IMG/VR virus record: IMGVR_UViG_3300013307_000024
Location: 1 to 46,427 of that record
Origin: a virus
Direction: 5' to 3' (one strand)
Length of the DNA stretch: 46,427 bases
Positions 38,529 to 46,103 of this stretch are shown one piece after another. The position numbers were made by a program, and so were the translations under genes. How positions within the stretch are numbered: the first letter of the stretch is position 1; each line of letters opens with the position of its first letter. The notes under the pieces were generated by a model. It saw only the letters and a list, made by a program, of their open reading frames with translations. It was not told the DNA's origin and ran no database searches.

Positions 38529-39497
38529 ATGGCAACAGTTATTACCCCGGATGCAGTGGTATCAGCCTTTGGCAGCTACTACATTGACAACGGGCAAAAT
38601 GAAAATAATATTCACGACACCCTTCGTGAAACTTTTGAAGATACCGACGATTTCACCGTCGTTGACTCTGAAGATACCATCCTCCGCGAAACCAATGTGC
38701 AATATGCTGAAGTGTTGCAGGCTTTCCAAACAGCTTTCACCCCTAAAGGCGGCGTGACTTTCACTCCGAAAGAAATTAAGCTGTTCAACGTAAAAGTTGA
38801 CCAGGCTTTTTATCCTGATGCGTTGAAAAACCAGTGGCTGGCATTTCTTACCAGCGCTAACCTTGACCGCACCACGTGGCCATTTGTAAAATGGTTCATT
38901 GAAAAATATGTGATGGGGCAAATCAAGGCTGACCTGGCTAAGAACCTCTACGGCGCTGTATATGCAGCACCAACCGGAGGCACTGCAGGCGCTGCTTCTG
39001 CTTCATTCGATGGCTTGAAAAAAATCATCAATGATGCCATCACTGCAGGCACTATTGTTCCTATCACCACAGGGGCGCCAAACAGCGATGCTGTAATCTT
39101 CGCCGGCCAGATCGAAACGTTTGCAAAATCAGTTCCGGAACTCTACTGGAACACTTCAATGGGAATCAAGATGAGCCGCGCTTTGGCATTGCGCTATAAG
39201 CAGGGCCGCCGGTTGAAATATAACAGCAATTATGCCCAGGTATCTGAGCAAATGGCCGTTCAGGATTTCGAGCAAAACCAGGTTGTCGGCCGCGGCTCTC
39301 TGACCGGCGTCAACAAAATCTGGGCTACTCCAAAAAGCAATGCCATCATGGCTTTCAAAGGTGGAAGCAATAAAACCATTGTGGAAGTAGAAAAAGTAGA
39401 TCGGCAGGTAAAAGTCTACACAGACTTCTATATCGGCCTTGGCTTCATCCAGGATTCACTTGTTTATACAAACGACCAGGATATCCCAACTCCTTAA
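38529..39497 (+). CDS. Major capsid protein (HK97-like)
   Basis: The 322-aa protein follows the protease-scaffold gene, as in HK97-type operons. It has an N-terminal arm (residues 1-55), an E-loop-like region with VTFTPKEIKLFNVKVDQAFY, and a long helix near WPFVKWFIEKYVMGQIKADL. A hallmark C-terminal part holds NKIWATPKSNAIMAFKGG and the final VYTDFYIGLGFIQDSLVYTN. It forms the icosahedral shell. There is no cleavage-site motif I can point to; identity rests on order, length and pattern. Confidence 0.85.
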   Translation: MATVITPDAVVSAFGSYYIDNGQNENNIHDTLRETFEDTDDFTVVDSEDTILRETNVQYAEVLQAFQTAFTPKGGVTFTPKEIKLFNVKVDQAFYPDALKNQWLAFLTSANLDRTTWPFVKWFIEKYVMGQIKADLAKNLYGAVYAAPTGGTAGAASASFDGLKKIINDAITAGTIVPITTGAPNSDAVIFAGQIETFAKSVPELYWNTSMGIKMSRALALRYKQGRRLKYNSNYAQVSEQMAVQDFEQNQVVGRGSLTGVNKIWATPKSNAIMAFKGGSNKTIVEVEKVDRQVKVYTDFYIGLGFIQDSLVYTNDQDIPTP

Positions 39498-39514
39498 AAT
39501 TTAATTCATCAACC

Positions 39515-39538
39515 GTTCCGGCGCTATAACGCCGGAAC
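39515..39538 (+). terminator. Hairpin after the capsid gene (partial terminator)
   Basis: GTTCCGGCG (39515-39523) and CGCCGGAAC (39530-39538) form a perfect 9-bp stem with a 6-nt loop, followed by ACATTTTT. The short T run suggests partial termination, which would give more capsid than downstream mRNA. Confidence 0.75.
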
Positions 39539-39555
39539 ACATTTTTAAAAAATAA

Positions 39556-39888
39556 ATGGAAAACAATACACAAACACCCACTCCTGATATCCAGGAACAG
39601 TTAGCAGCACTTACTGCAGCTCTCGAAGAGCAAAAAGCTATTTCTGCAAAACAGCAGGAAACTATCGAAGCCTTATCAAAGGCGCCCGTAGAGGAAAAGA
39701 AAGCATTGCCTAAAATCCCTGCCGCGCTGGTAAAAAGCGGAAATAAAAATTACAAATGGGCTGTGCCTCATTTCAAATTTTCTGGCAGCGACGAAGTAAT
39801 CACCGCTGAAGATGCCGCAACAGACAAAGCTTTGATCGAAAAAATAATCGCGATCCCTGGCCAGGGAATTCTTGTGCAGGTGTTCTAA
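39556..39888 (+). CDS. Hypothetical 110-aa protein after the capsid gene
   Basis: It has an N-terminal coiled coil (QEQLAALTAALEEQKAISAK, then QQETIEALSK) and a small C-terminal domain (NYKWAVPHFKFSGSDEVITA). It starts after an A-rich leader. Position between capsid and tail tube suits a head-completion or decoration protein, without a family match. Confidence 0.75.
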   Translation: MENNTQTPTPDIQEQLAALTAALEEQKAISAKQQETIEALSKAPVEEKKALPKIPAALVKSGNKNYKWAVPHFKFSGSDEVITAEDAATDKALIEKIIAIPGQGILVQVF

Positions 39889-39952
39889 ATCGACTCAAAA
39901 AAAACCGAATCCAAATCCAAATCCTATTTAAAAAAATTAAAAATCTAATCTA

Positions 39953-40504
39953 ATGTCTGATTATGCATACAAGAATATTCGCACCTGGGAGAACTCTGAA
40001 CCCGGGCTTGCTGAATACGCATTGATTGCGCCTAAAAGCCACTTCGCACCTGGCGGATTGAAATATCCTGTCGGCCCTTTCGGTGTAACCCCCGGTGATT
40101 CAATCACCATTAAAGAGCCGCACGTTTTCCAGGCAGGCAAAGCGTTCATTTCTTTTGTGCTTGCGCCCGAAAAAAATGAGATGAATACCACCACTGACGG
40201 TGACCTCGCCTTCAATAAAATAAAAAGTGAAGTAAAGCTGGTGATGCCTGGCAGCACTCCTGCCCAGCATGAGCAATTACGCCAATTACTGAACACGCCA
40301 CTTGTTGGCCTGTTCCCTGATGCCAATTGCGGTTCAGGAATCTATTATCAATTGGGCAGTGATTGCGTGTCAGGCTATCTGACTTCTGATTTCAAGACCG
40401 GGACTACCGCATCAGGAATCAAAGGTTTTGAATGCACGTTTAAATGCTCAGCTCCTCCATTATTCTACGACGTGGAAGGCGGACCTGAAGTAATCGCTGA
40501 TTAA
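39953..40504 (+). CDS. Major tail protein (tail tube), putative
   Basis: The 183-aa beta-rich protein is the last of the capsid block. It has FGVTPGDSITIKEPHVFQAG, EVKLVMPGSTPAQHEQLRQL and a final ECTFKCSAPPLFYDVEG segment, features of a tube-like Ig/beta fold. Length fits a tail-tube monomer. The ATG at 39953 follows AAAAATCTAATCTA. A terminator follows. The role is inferred from position and composition. Confidence 0.72.
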   Translation: MSDYAYKNIRTWENSEPGLAEYALIAPKSHFAPGGLKYPVGPFGVTPGDSITIKEPHVFQAGKAFISFVLAPEKNEMNTTTDGDLAFNKIKSEVKLVMPGSTPAQHEQLRQLLNTPLVGLFPDANCGSGIYYQLGSDCVSGYLTSDFKTGTTASGIKGFECTFKCSAPPLFYDVEGGPEVIAD

Positions 40505-40545
40505 TAAAGCAGTTTGTTTTTCTCATAATGGCTCGTTTTTGAATT

Positions 40546-40580
40546 AAAAAATCCTTTCCGGAAACGGGAGGGATTTTTTT
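40546..40580 (+). terminator. Strong rho-independent terminator after tail-tube gene
   Basis: AAAAAATCC-TTT-CCG (40546-40560) folds back on CGG-GAG-GGATTTTTT (40565-40579) through a GAAA tetraloop; the TTT/GAG part uses two G-T wobbles. A run of seven T follows on the sense strand. It closes the capsid operon. Confidence 0.92.
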
Positions 40581-40598
40581 GTTGCTTATCTTCGTCGC

Positions 40599-40711
40599 GC
40601 GACACTCTCTAAACAAAATGCATGAGCAACCACCTTGTTGGTGGTTGGCATACCGGTGAAAGCCCGGGCTCATGCATTTGAGGGTGTCGCAACCAGACCA
40701 ACCACCTTTTT
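40599..40711 (+). ncRNA. Structured RNA with mutually exclusive pairings (switch candidate)
   Basis: GCGACACTCTC (40599-40609) pairs with GAGGGTGTCGC (40680-40690) over 11 bp with one G-T wobble; after a 6-nt bulge, AAATGCATGAGC pairs with GCTCATGCATTT over 12 bp (40616-40627, 40668-40679). Inside sit a hairpin AACCACC/GGTGGTT (40628-40634, 40640-40646) and a small CCGG stem. GGTGGTTGG (40640-40648) can instead pair with CCAACCACC (40698-40706), followed by TTTTT and ATG 40712. A TATCTTCG box (40587-40594) just upstream could start the RNA at the stem base. Confidence 0.7.
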
Positions 40712-40999
40712 ATGGATAACGAGCAACGCGACGACTCTGAAGACAATGAAGCGGATTTCTCCGGAATCCTGAATAAATTAAAGCTTTACCTGCTCGAATA
40801 CTACGAGCCGGTGCAGGATCCTAAGCAGGCGGATTTTCATTACAGTACCGATGAGATTTGGAAACAACTGCTAAAGCTTTTCCCGAATGAATTGATACTA
40901 CGTCCGGAACTGATAGCGCAGTGGTTGCACTTAGGAGGCTTTACTTTTTATGACTTTGGAGAGTTGAGATTTGAATGGTTGATGAAAAGGAGAAATTAA
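40712..40999 (+). CDS. Hypothetical 95-aa protein under the structured RNA
   Basis: The acidic protein starts immediately after CCAACCACCTTTTT, so the RNA fold upstream probably controls it. The centre (TDEIWKQLLKLFPNELILRP, then LIAQWLHLGGFTFYD) looks helical, perhaps a winged-helix remnant. It overlaps the next gene by 25 bp. Function unknown. Confidence 0.7.
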   Translation: MDNEQRDDSEDNEADFSGILNKLKLYLLEYYEPVQDPKQADFHYSTDEIWKQLLKLFPNELILRPELIAQWLHLGGFTFYDFGELRFEWLMKRRN

Positions 41000-41277
41000 C
41001 TTATAGGTTAACTTTTAAAACAGGAGCTTTATCCTGGCTAAATATTTACATGAAACAATTTCCACGATTTTTTTATAGCAGTCCCAGGAACCAGGATTCA
41101 TCCGGGCCACTCATTTTTCACCTGAATTTTCCCAGGTGTATTTTTTCGTGCGAGCCGTCTATAAAGATTCATACCACCATTGACAAGACTGATCCCGAGC
41201 GCATGCAACGGCTTACTAAAGAAGCGCAGCAATGGTTTGATGAATTTAGGAATCCAAAACCGCAAACGAACAAGTAA
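40975..41277 (+). CDS. Hypothetical 100-aa protein
   Basis: It overlaps the preceding gene by 25 bp. The protein is basic with hydrophobic and Phe/Ser-rich segments (YMKQFPRFFYSSPRNQDSSG) and a C-terminal helix (PERMQRLTKEAQQWFDEFRN). There is no recognised family. Confidence 0.62.
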   Translation: MVDEKEKLTYRLTFKTGALSWLNIYMKQFPRFFYSSPRNQDSSGPLIFHLNFPRCIFSCEPSIKIHTTIDKTDPERMQRLTKEAQQWFDEFRNPKPQTNK

Positions 41278-41289
41278 TTAAGATTTGCT

Positions 41290-41559
41290 ATGGCACACTT
41301 TTTCAATTATGATTTTTGTAAAAATAAACACCAGATTTATGGGCTGGAAGTTAAAAATGAAAAAGGCGAGATTGTTGGCTACAGGCCTTTAGTTCAAAGG
41401 TTTCCAAAACACGGCGGCGTTGTGGAGGTTGTTAGTGAAAGTTTTCCTCAAGTAAAATGGAAGATCTTTTCCTCAGAAAAACTAGCCCGTGATTTTGCAA
41501 TTAAGTTTTTTAATTCTTTAGACACCGTAACTCTTAATACACCTCACGAGTTTAGTTAA
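41290..41559 (+). CDS. Hypothetical 89-aa protein
   Basis: The protein is beta-rich and basic (YGLEVKNEKGEIVGYRPLVQ, then KWKIFSSEKLARDFAIKFFN). It ends 5 bp before late promoter site 7. I do not recognise it. Confidence 0.65.
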   Translation: MAHFFNYDFCKNKHQIYGLEVKNEKGEIVGYRPLVQRFPKHGGVVEVVSESFPQVKWKIFSSEKLARDFAIKFFNSLDTVTLNTPHEFS

Positions 41560-41564
41560 AACGC

Positions 41565-41601
41565 CTGTCCTTTTACAGGCGCACGCCCGGCGGTAACATT
41601 G
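41565..41601 (+). promoter_or_regulatory. Late promoter, CTGTCCTTTT class (site 7), packaging operon
   Basis: CTGTCCTTTT (41565-41574), a 19-bp spacer and TAACATTG (41594-41601). ATG 41606 lies 4 nt later, giving a leaderless mRNA for the terminase operon. CCTGT/ACAGG next to the motif can form a small hairpin. Confidence 0.85.
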
Positions 41602-41605
41602 CAAC

Positions 41606-42334
41606 ATGCTTGCATCCGTACGCGCCTGGCTCAACAGTTCCAGGAATTATCATAGTGGTGTCGCCATCCTTGCACAAATAGGATGCGATAAAGCATTGTT
41701 GGAGGTTCTGCAGAAAGGACCAAACGAATTTCGTGTGCGCCGCCTCGAGGCGCAACTAATGGCCACCTATGAAAAACTTACATTTGAAAAAGATGAGCAA
41801 AAATTACTACCCACTGCCGATCTGGGCAAATGCGAAACTAACAGCCTGGATAAAAATAGCTCAGGAAGCTCACCAGCTGGAAATGCAAATGCAAATACTG
41901 AAGAACTCTATTCAGCCTGCAAAAAAGAAGCAGATCTTCTCTACAAAAAAGTAATGAACGACAGGGCGGTATTATTTGCCCTGGCCAATGAAGATGATTT
42001 TCTAAATCCTAATCTCCCGGATAAGGTTGCCAGGCGCGAAAAACTGGCCATTGAAGTGGTTACCGGTTGGCAAAAAGTTTCCCAGATGTACGACCGCGCG
42101 GCTTATGTAAAAGAAAATGGCCGGCTGCCAAATACTGAAGAAAACATTACTGAAGAATATAATTCCATTCCGGATGTGCTGGTAAAAAAGCAACTCGACC
42201 TGGCCCGGAAAGCCTTTAACAAACTAAAGAATAAAGAAGCCACTCCGCAGCGTGTTGTGCTGATGCAGAAGCATAAATCCAATATCGAAAAACTTGAAGC
42301 AAAATGGCATTCGTTACAAGCAGTAAACAAATAA
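41606..42334 (+). CDS. Packaging-operon hypothetical protein, 242 aa
   Basis: This is the first gene of the terminase operon; ATG 41606 is fixed by the late promoter. The protein has an N-terminal helical domain (VRAWLNSSRNYHSGVAILAQ), a Ser/Asn-rich linker (LDKNSSGSSPAGNANANTEE) and a helical C-terminal domain (ARKAFNKLKNKEATPQRVVL). It resembles uncharacterised proteins before terminase genes in Bacteroidota phages. Its role may be in packaging, by position only. Confidence 0.78.
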   Translation: MLASVRAWLNSSRNYHSGVAILAQIGCDKALLEVLQKGPNEFRVRRLEAQLMATYEKLTFEKDEQKLLPTADLGKCETNSLDKNSSGSSPAGNANANTEELYSACKKEADLLYKKVMNDRAVLFALANEDDFLNPNLPDKVARREKLAIEVVTGWQKVSQMYDRAAYVKENGRLPNTEENITEEYNSIPDVLVKKQLDLARKAFNKLKNKEATPQRVVLMQKHKSNIEKLEAKWHSLQAVNK

Positions 42335-42876
42335 ATAACGAAGATTCTTCTTTCTATTCTTCCGGAGGACCGGAAGATTTTGTCGTTTGCAAAAGTCCGG
42401 ACAAACTGCAATCGCTCCTGAAGGCATTAAATACAGATCGTGATACGCATTACATCAGCGATGGTGACTGGAGCCTGCATGATCTGATCAGTGAATTGCT
42501 GAAGGAATATAAACCCGCAGAATTATACCTCACCACTTACGCCATCAGGGAGTTTTCAATTCGTCAATTGGTGATGGCCATGGAGCGGAAGGACCTTCTT
42601 TCTGTGAATCTTCTTTTGGATTATCGCGCGAAGGTTAGAACGCCTGATGTGTACCAGTTGGCTAGCATGAACGTGAACAAAATCTGTCTGATGGCCATTC
42701 ATGCAAAAATAACGGTAATACGCAGCGCTAAAGGCTGTGTAAGCATTGTAGGCAGTACGAATCTTACTTCAAATCCGCGCGTCGAGGCCGGTGTGATATC
42801 ACTCAGCGAAAGCGTTGCTGAATTCTATATTTCTAACATTCAAAAATTAATGGACAATGCCGAAATATTTGAATAG
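42304..42876 (+). CDS. PLD-superfamily (HKD-like) protein in packaging operon
   Basis: The 190-aa protein contains one PLD-type half-site: His133-Ala-Lys135 (in LMAIHAKITVIRSAKG), followed by GSTNLTSNP (150-158) and EAG. The usual Asp of HxK(x)4D is not clear, so activity is uncertain. PLD-fold proteins include non-specific nucleases (Nuc) and phosphodiesterases that act as dimers. It overlaps both neighbours by about 30 and 20 bp, so it is tightly coupled to terminase genes. A DNA-processing role in packaging is an inference. Confidence 0.75.
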   Translation: MAFVTSSKQINNEDSSFYSSGGPEDFVVCKSPDKLQSLLKALNTDRDTHYISDGDWSLHDLISELLKEYKPAELYLTTYAIREFSIRQLVMAMERKDLLSVNLLLDYRAKVRTPDVYQLASMNVNKICLMAIHAKITVIRSAKGCVSIVGSTNLTSNPRVEAGVISLSESVAEFYISNIQKLMDNAEIFE

Positions 42877-43195
42877 TGTGCCTAAAATGGAGAATCCACC
42901 TTCTCCTCCGCTTCGAATTTCCGAAAAAGATTTTGAGTTAATAGAAGAGCTAGCCTCGTATTTCTTCACGCCCCGTGAAATTGCGGTGATTGTGGAAGTA
43001 AATCCGGACCAGTTTATTGCTGCCATGGATAATGAAGATTCCCGGATATACCAGGTATTTCAAAAAGGCCGTCTCCAGAGTGAAATGGAATTGAGAAAAT
43101 CCATTATCAAATTAGCGCGTGCCGGCAGCTCGCCGGCGCAAACCATGTCGCTCGATTTGTTGAATAAATCCAAAATGAAAATGCTTGACAAATGA
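42857..43195 (+). CDS. Small-terminase-like DNA-binding protein, 112 aa
   Basis: The protein has a helix-turn-helix-like part (YFFTPREIAVIVEVNPDQF, about residues 35-53) and a small-terminase-like end (FQKGRLQSEMELRKSIIKLA, then GSSPAQTMSLDLLNKS). It overlaps its neighbours by 20 and 4 bp (ATGA). It probably recognises phage DNA for packaging together with the next protein. Confidence 0.75.
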   Translation: MPKYLNSVPKMENPPSPPLRISEKDFELIEELASYFFTPREIAVIVEVNPDQFIAAMDNEDSRIYQVFQKGRLQSEMELRKSIIKLARAGSSPAQTMSLDLLNKSKMKMLDK

Positions 43196-43851
43196 GTGAA
43201 AGTTTGCCCCAAATATTACAACGTAAAGCAGAGCAGGTAAGCCGCGCTTCAGAACTGATCCTGGCCAGGACAAACGACTGGCAATTGATTCGTGAATACA
43301 TGAATGGCCGAATGGAAGAATGGGAGCTCACACCGGATCAGATAGAAAAGAAAAACAGATATCAATACATCTACAATCAAAAAGTTTCCGGAAAATATAC
43401 GAATGCGGAAGTAGTAAACCAGGTACAGCGTCTTTACAAAATTGAATCATCTCAGGCCTACGAAGACATGAAGTGCGCTGATGAATTGTTCACTTCATTA
43501 ATCAACGTTGACAAGCAATTAGAATTGAAGCTGAAGCTTGAAATCAATAAAAGTTATCAGCGCAAATGCCTCGAGCTGGGCGATATGAAATCCCTGGCAA
43601 AGTTTGAAAAGAACGGAATTGAAATAGCTAAGCTGCTGGAAGATATGGAAGATGATCGCGGCGAATTGTTCGAAGGCCACGTGTTCGAAATGACTTTCGA
43701 TCCATCACTCCTGGGCGCTGCGCCTATCAGCAAAAAAGATATGATGGACCTGATGAATAGAATTAATGAGAAACGGGGCAAGAAGATCCGTACAGATATG
43801 TTTGAGGAACTTGAATTTACTGACGTAAAGGAGGTGAGCGATGGTAGCTAA
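43192..43851 (+). CDS. Second terminase small-subunit-like protein, 219 aa
   Basis: The start is in the ATGA overlap. It has a segment typical of Bacteroidota terminase small subunits (QKVSGKYTNAEVVNQVQRLY, about residues 63-82, then IESSQAYEDMKCAD) and an acidic helical C-terminus. Together with the 112-aa protein it may form the recognition subunit. The last 11 bp overlap the large subunit. Confidence 0.75.
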   Translation: MSESLPQILQRKAEQVSRASELILARTNDWQLIREYMNGRMEEWELTPDQIEKKNRYQYIYNQKVSGKYTNAEVVNQVQRLYKIESSQAYEDMKCADELFTSLINVDKQLELKLKLEINKSYQRKCLELGDMKSLAKFEKNGIEIAKLLEDMEDDRGELFEGHVFEMTFDPSLLGAAPISKKDMMDLMNRINEKRGKKIRTDMFEELEFTDVKEVSDGS

Positions 43852-45499
43852 TAGAGCGCCTATAGTGAAAAAGAAGCATCTGAATAAACCGCAGCTGCGA
43901 AGCATGGCCATAGGTGCACCGACAGAAATTGTTGTTGCCGGCCGCGCTACTGGTAAAACTGTAGGAATCCTGGCGCCCAAAAGCGCCGGTTGTTATTTTG
44001 GAACGATGCCGCGCGGCTCCGGAGTAATCCTCACAAGAACTTACACGCAATGTTTTGGTAATACCCTTCCGGAATTAATCAGGGGCTGGCAGATGTTCGA
44101 TTATGAATATGATCATCATTTTTTGGTTGGTAAAAAACCAACTGAAAAGTGGAAGAAAATGTGGGGATGGAAAGAGCCATATGCACCGCCCATGGATTAC
44201 AAATATGTGGTTACCTGGTTTAATGGCGCCGTTGCGCAAATCATCAGCCAGGAGCGCCCGGGAAGTAGCAATGGTAAATCAATTGACTGGATCATTGGTG
44301 ATGAATTAAAACTGATTAATGAAGAAAAATTAAGAACTGAACTCATGCCGGCAAACCGTGGTATTGTGCCGGCATTCGCTGATAATCCTTATCACCATGG
44401 CATGACGTTCACAACGGATATGCCGGTGGGTACTGCAGGCCGGTGGATCTTCGAATATGCTGATAAGATGGACCAGGATAAGATTAATCAAATCTTCCAG
44501 CTGCAGCTGCTGCGCTTTCAGTTAAATCACCAGGCTAAAAAAGAAACCCGGAAAGTTTTCCAGGATGAATTGAAAAAGCAGATTGCAGTACTCGATGATG
44601 AGATGAAAGATCTCCGGAAGAATTTGCTTTACTATCATGAAGCTTCAACCCTCGATAACATTCACGCCCTGGGCATTGATTACATCAAGCAACAGTTGCG
44701 AGATACCACACAATTCCAATTCGACACACAAATTCTAAACCTTCGACCGCTTCGCCTTGAGGACGGCTTCTATCCTGATTTTGATGAAGAGTACCACGGT
44801 TACTTTGCTGAGAAGCCAGGTTATTTTGATAAGCTTTCTTATAGCCATCTCTCAGATATAACAATGACGTGCGAGAAAGATGGTGATTTGATACCAGACG
44901 CGCCATTGCACATGGCCATGGACCCAAACCGTAGAATACACGCGATATCAGTTGGCCAGGTTACCAACACTGAAATAAAAAGCATTAAGGCAATTGATTC
45001 ACTGTACCCGGACAAATTGAAAAAAGCAGTACAGAATTTCTGTGATTATTATAAGCCACATAAAAGAAAACTGGTGTACTACTGGTATGATCAAACAAGT
45101 GTGGGCGACATGTATGAGACAAAGATCTGTGATGATGTAATGAGCGTATTGAGACAGAACGGATGGACTGTAAAGGATATGTATCTGGGCCAGATTCCCG
45201 GGCACGAAGAACGATATAGAATGTGGGGTAATTTGCTAACCAATAACGGTACGTATAGCCGTAAATACACCATCAACAGAGAGAATTGTAAATATCTTAT
45301 ATTATCTAAGCAACAGGCAGGCGCTAAGCAAGCAAAGAATGGATTTGAAAAGGATAAGACATCTGAGCATGACACTAATTTCCCCGCACGAGAATCAACG
45401 CATTATAGTGATGCTGAAGATAACTGGGTGTTTGGTGTATTAGAATCAAAAATGCCATTTGGTAACGACAATCTGGGTGCAGGAGGAATCATTTCTTAA
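43841..45499 (+). CDS. terL: Terminase large subunit
   Basis: The 552-aa motor that cuts and pumps DNA into the capsid. The Walker A motif AGRATGKT lies at residues 33-40, Walker B IDWIIGDE at 148-155, and a likely nuclease Asp near 361 in LHMAMDPNRR with further acidic residues in YYWYDQTSVGD. The arrangement ATPase-nuclease and the length are normal. It is the last gene of the packaging operon, starting 11 bp inside the small subunit gene. Confidence 0.92.
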   Translation: MVANRAPIVKKKHLNKPQLRSMAIGAPTEIVVAGRATGKTVGILAPKSAGCYFGTMPRGSGVILTRTYTQCFGNTLPELIRGWQMFDYEYDHHFLVGKKPTEKWKKMWGWKEPYAPPMDYKYVVTWFNGAVAQIISQERPGSSNGKSIDWIIGDELKLINEEKLRTELMPANRGIVPAFADNPYHHGMTFTTDMPVGTAGRWIFEYADKMDQDKINQIFQLQLLRFQLNHQAKKETRKVFQDELKKQIAVLDDEMKDLRKNLLYYHEASTLDNIHALGIDYIKQQLRDTTQFQFDTQILNLRPLRLEDGFYPDFDEEYHGYFAEKPGYFDKLSYSHLSDITMTCEKDGDLIPDAPLHMAMDPNRRIHAISVGQVTNTEIKSIKAIDSLYPDKLKKAVQNFCDYYKPHKRKLVYYWYDQTSVGDMYETKICDDVMSVLRQNGWTVKDMYLGQIPGHEERYRMWGNLLTNNGTYSRKYTINRENCKYLILSKQQAGAKQAKNGFEKDKTSEHDTNFPARESTHYSDAEDNWVFGVLESKMPFGNDNLGAGGIIS

Positions 45500-45501
45500 T
45501 A

Positions 45502-45579
45502 GCGTTCCTTCGGCCGGGCTATTCGTTCCAATCTTTTGCCAAACAACCGCAAAAGGATTTCCTCTTCTATCCCTAACGC
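45502..45579. repeat. 78-bp hairpin repeat with GCGTT/AACGC ends
   Basis: The ends GCGTT (45502) and AACGC (to 45579) are inverted, and ATCTTTTGC with GCAAAAGGAT form an inner hairpin (about 45531-45557). I recall similar GTTAGGGAT-containing sequences from many Bacteroidota intergenic regions, so it is probably a host-derived repeat. Confidence 0.65.
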
Positions 45580-46103
45580 GGCGGCAACAGTTCATCGTAC
45601 CTCGAACACTTGCCGCCAAAAAGCACGATGCCAGTTGTGCTCAATATCATTCCGGTTACCACGCTTCCACTTCGCTCCAGACGGGGCAATCCTCATTCAC
45701 TGAACACAACTCACATCAAGAGCCGCTGCGCTCCCATAAGGTAAGCTGCGCTTGCTCTTATAGGGCGGCGTTGCGCGCCTGTTCAATGGTCAAGCTACGC
45801 TTGGTCAGATAGGGAGCCGCGCCGCCTCATATATGCCTCGAAAGGTCGACAGGCGCGCGCCTGCCACCAACAGAGCGGGCGTGCTTTCGGTGCGACAATT
45901 TTAAAAAAATTGAGAAATAAAAAATTAAAAATCTGATTGTCAGGGAGTTGATGATTTTTGAACCGGAAACGGAAAAAACAGCGAAAAAACCATAAAAAAC
46001 AGGGCAAAAAACTTGTTTATATGGCTGATTTACAGTAAATTAGAGTATTATTTTAAACTAAAAGAGGAAGCGCGAACCTCGCTAAAAAACCAGCAACGCC
46101 AAC
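45580..46103. other. Non-coding structured region before the window-join gene
   Basis: No convincing gene. Several hairpins follow in series: GGCGGCAA/TTGCCGCC (45580-45587, 45610-45617), AGCAC/GTGCT (about 45622-45641), and two related GC-rich units with AAGCTGCGCTT and AAGCTACGCTT cores (about 45740-45830), each followed by a TATAGGG or GATAGGG. After about 45900 the sequence becomes AT-rich and probably holds the promoter of the gene at 46104. Confidence 0.6.

Noticed and set aside
40599-40711. Hammerhead or other self-cleaving ribozyme, or a retron RNA
   Set aside because: There is no CTGATGA core of a hammerhead, I could not match other ribozyme consensus forms, and no reverse transcriptase gene exists in the window.
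45459-45812. Plus-strand 117-codon frame after terL
   Set aside because: Its first part overlaps terL and the rest translates the hairpin repeats; its composition is not protein-like.
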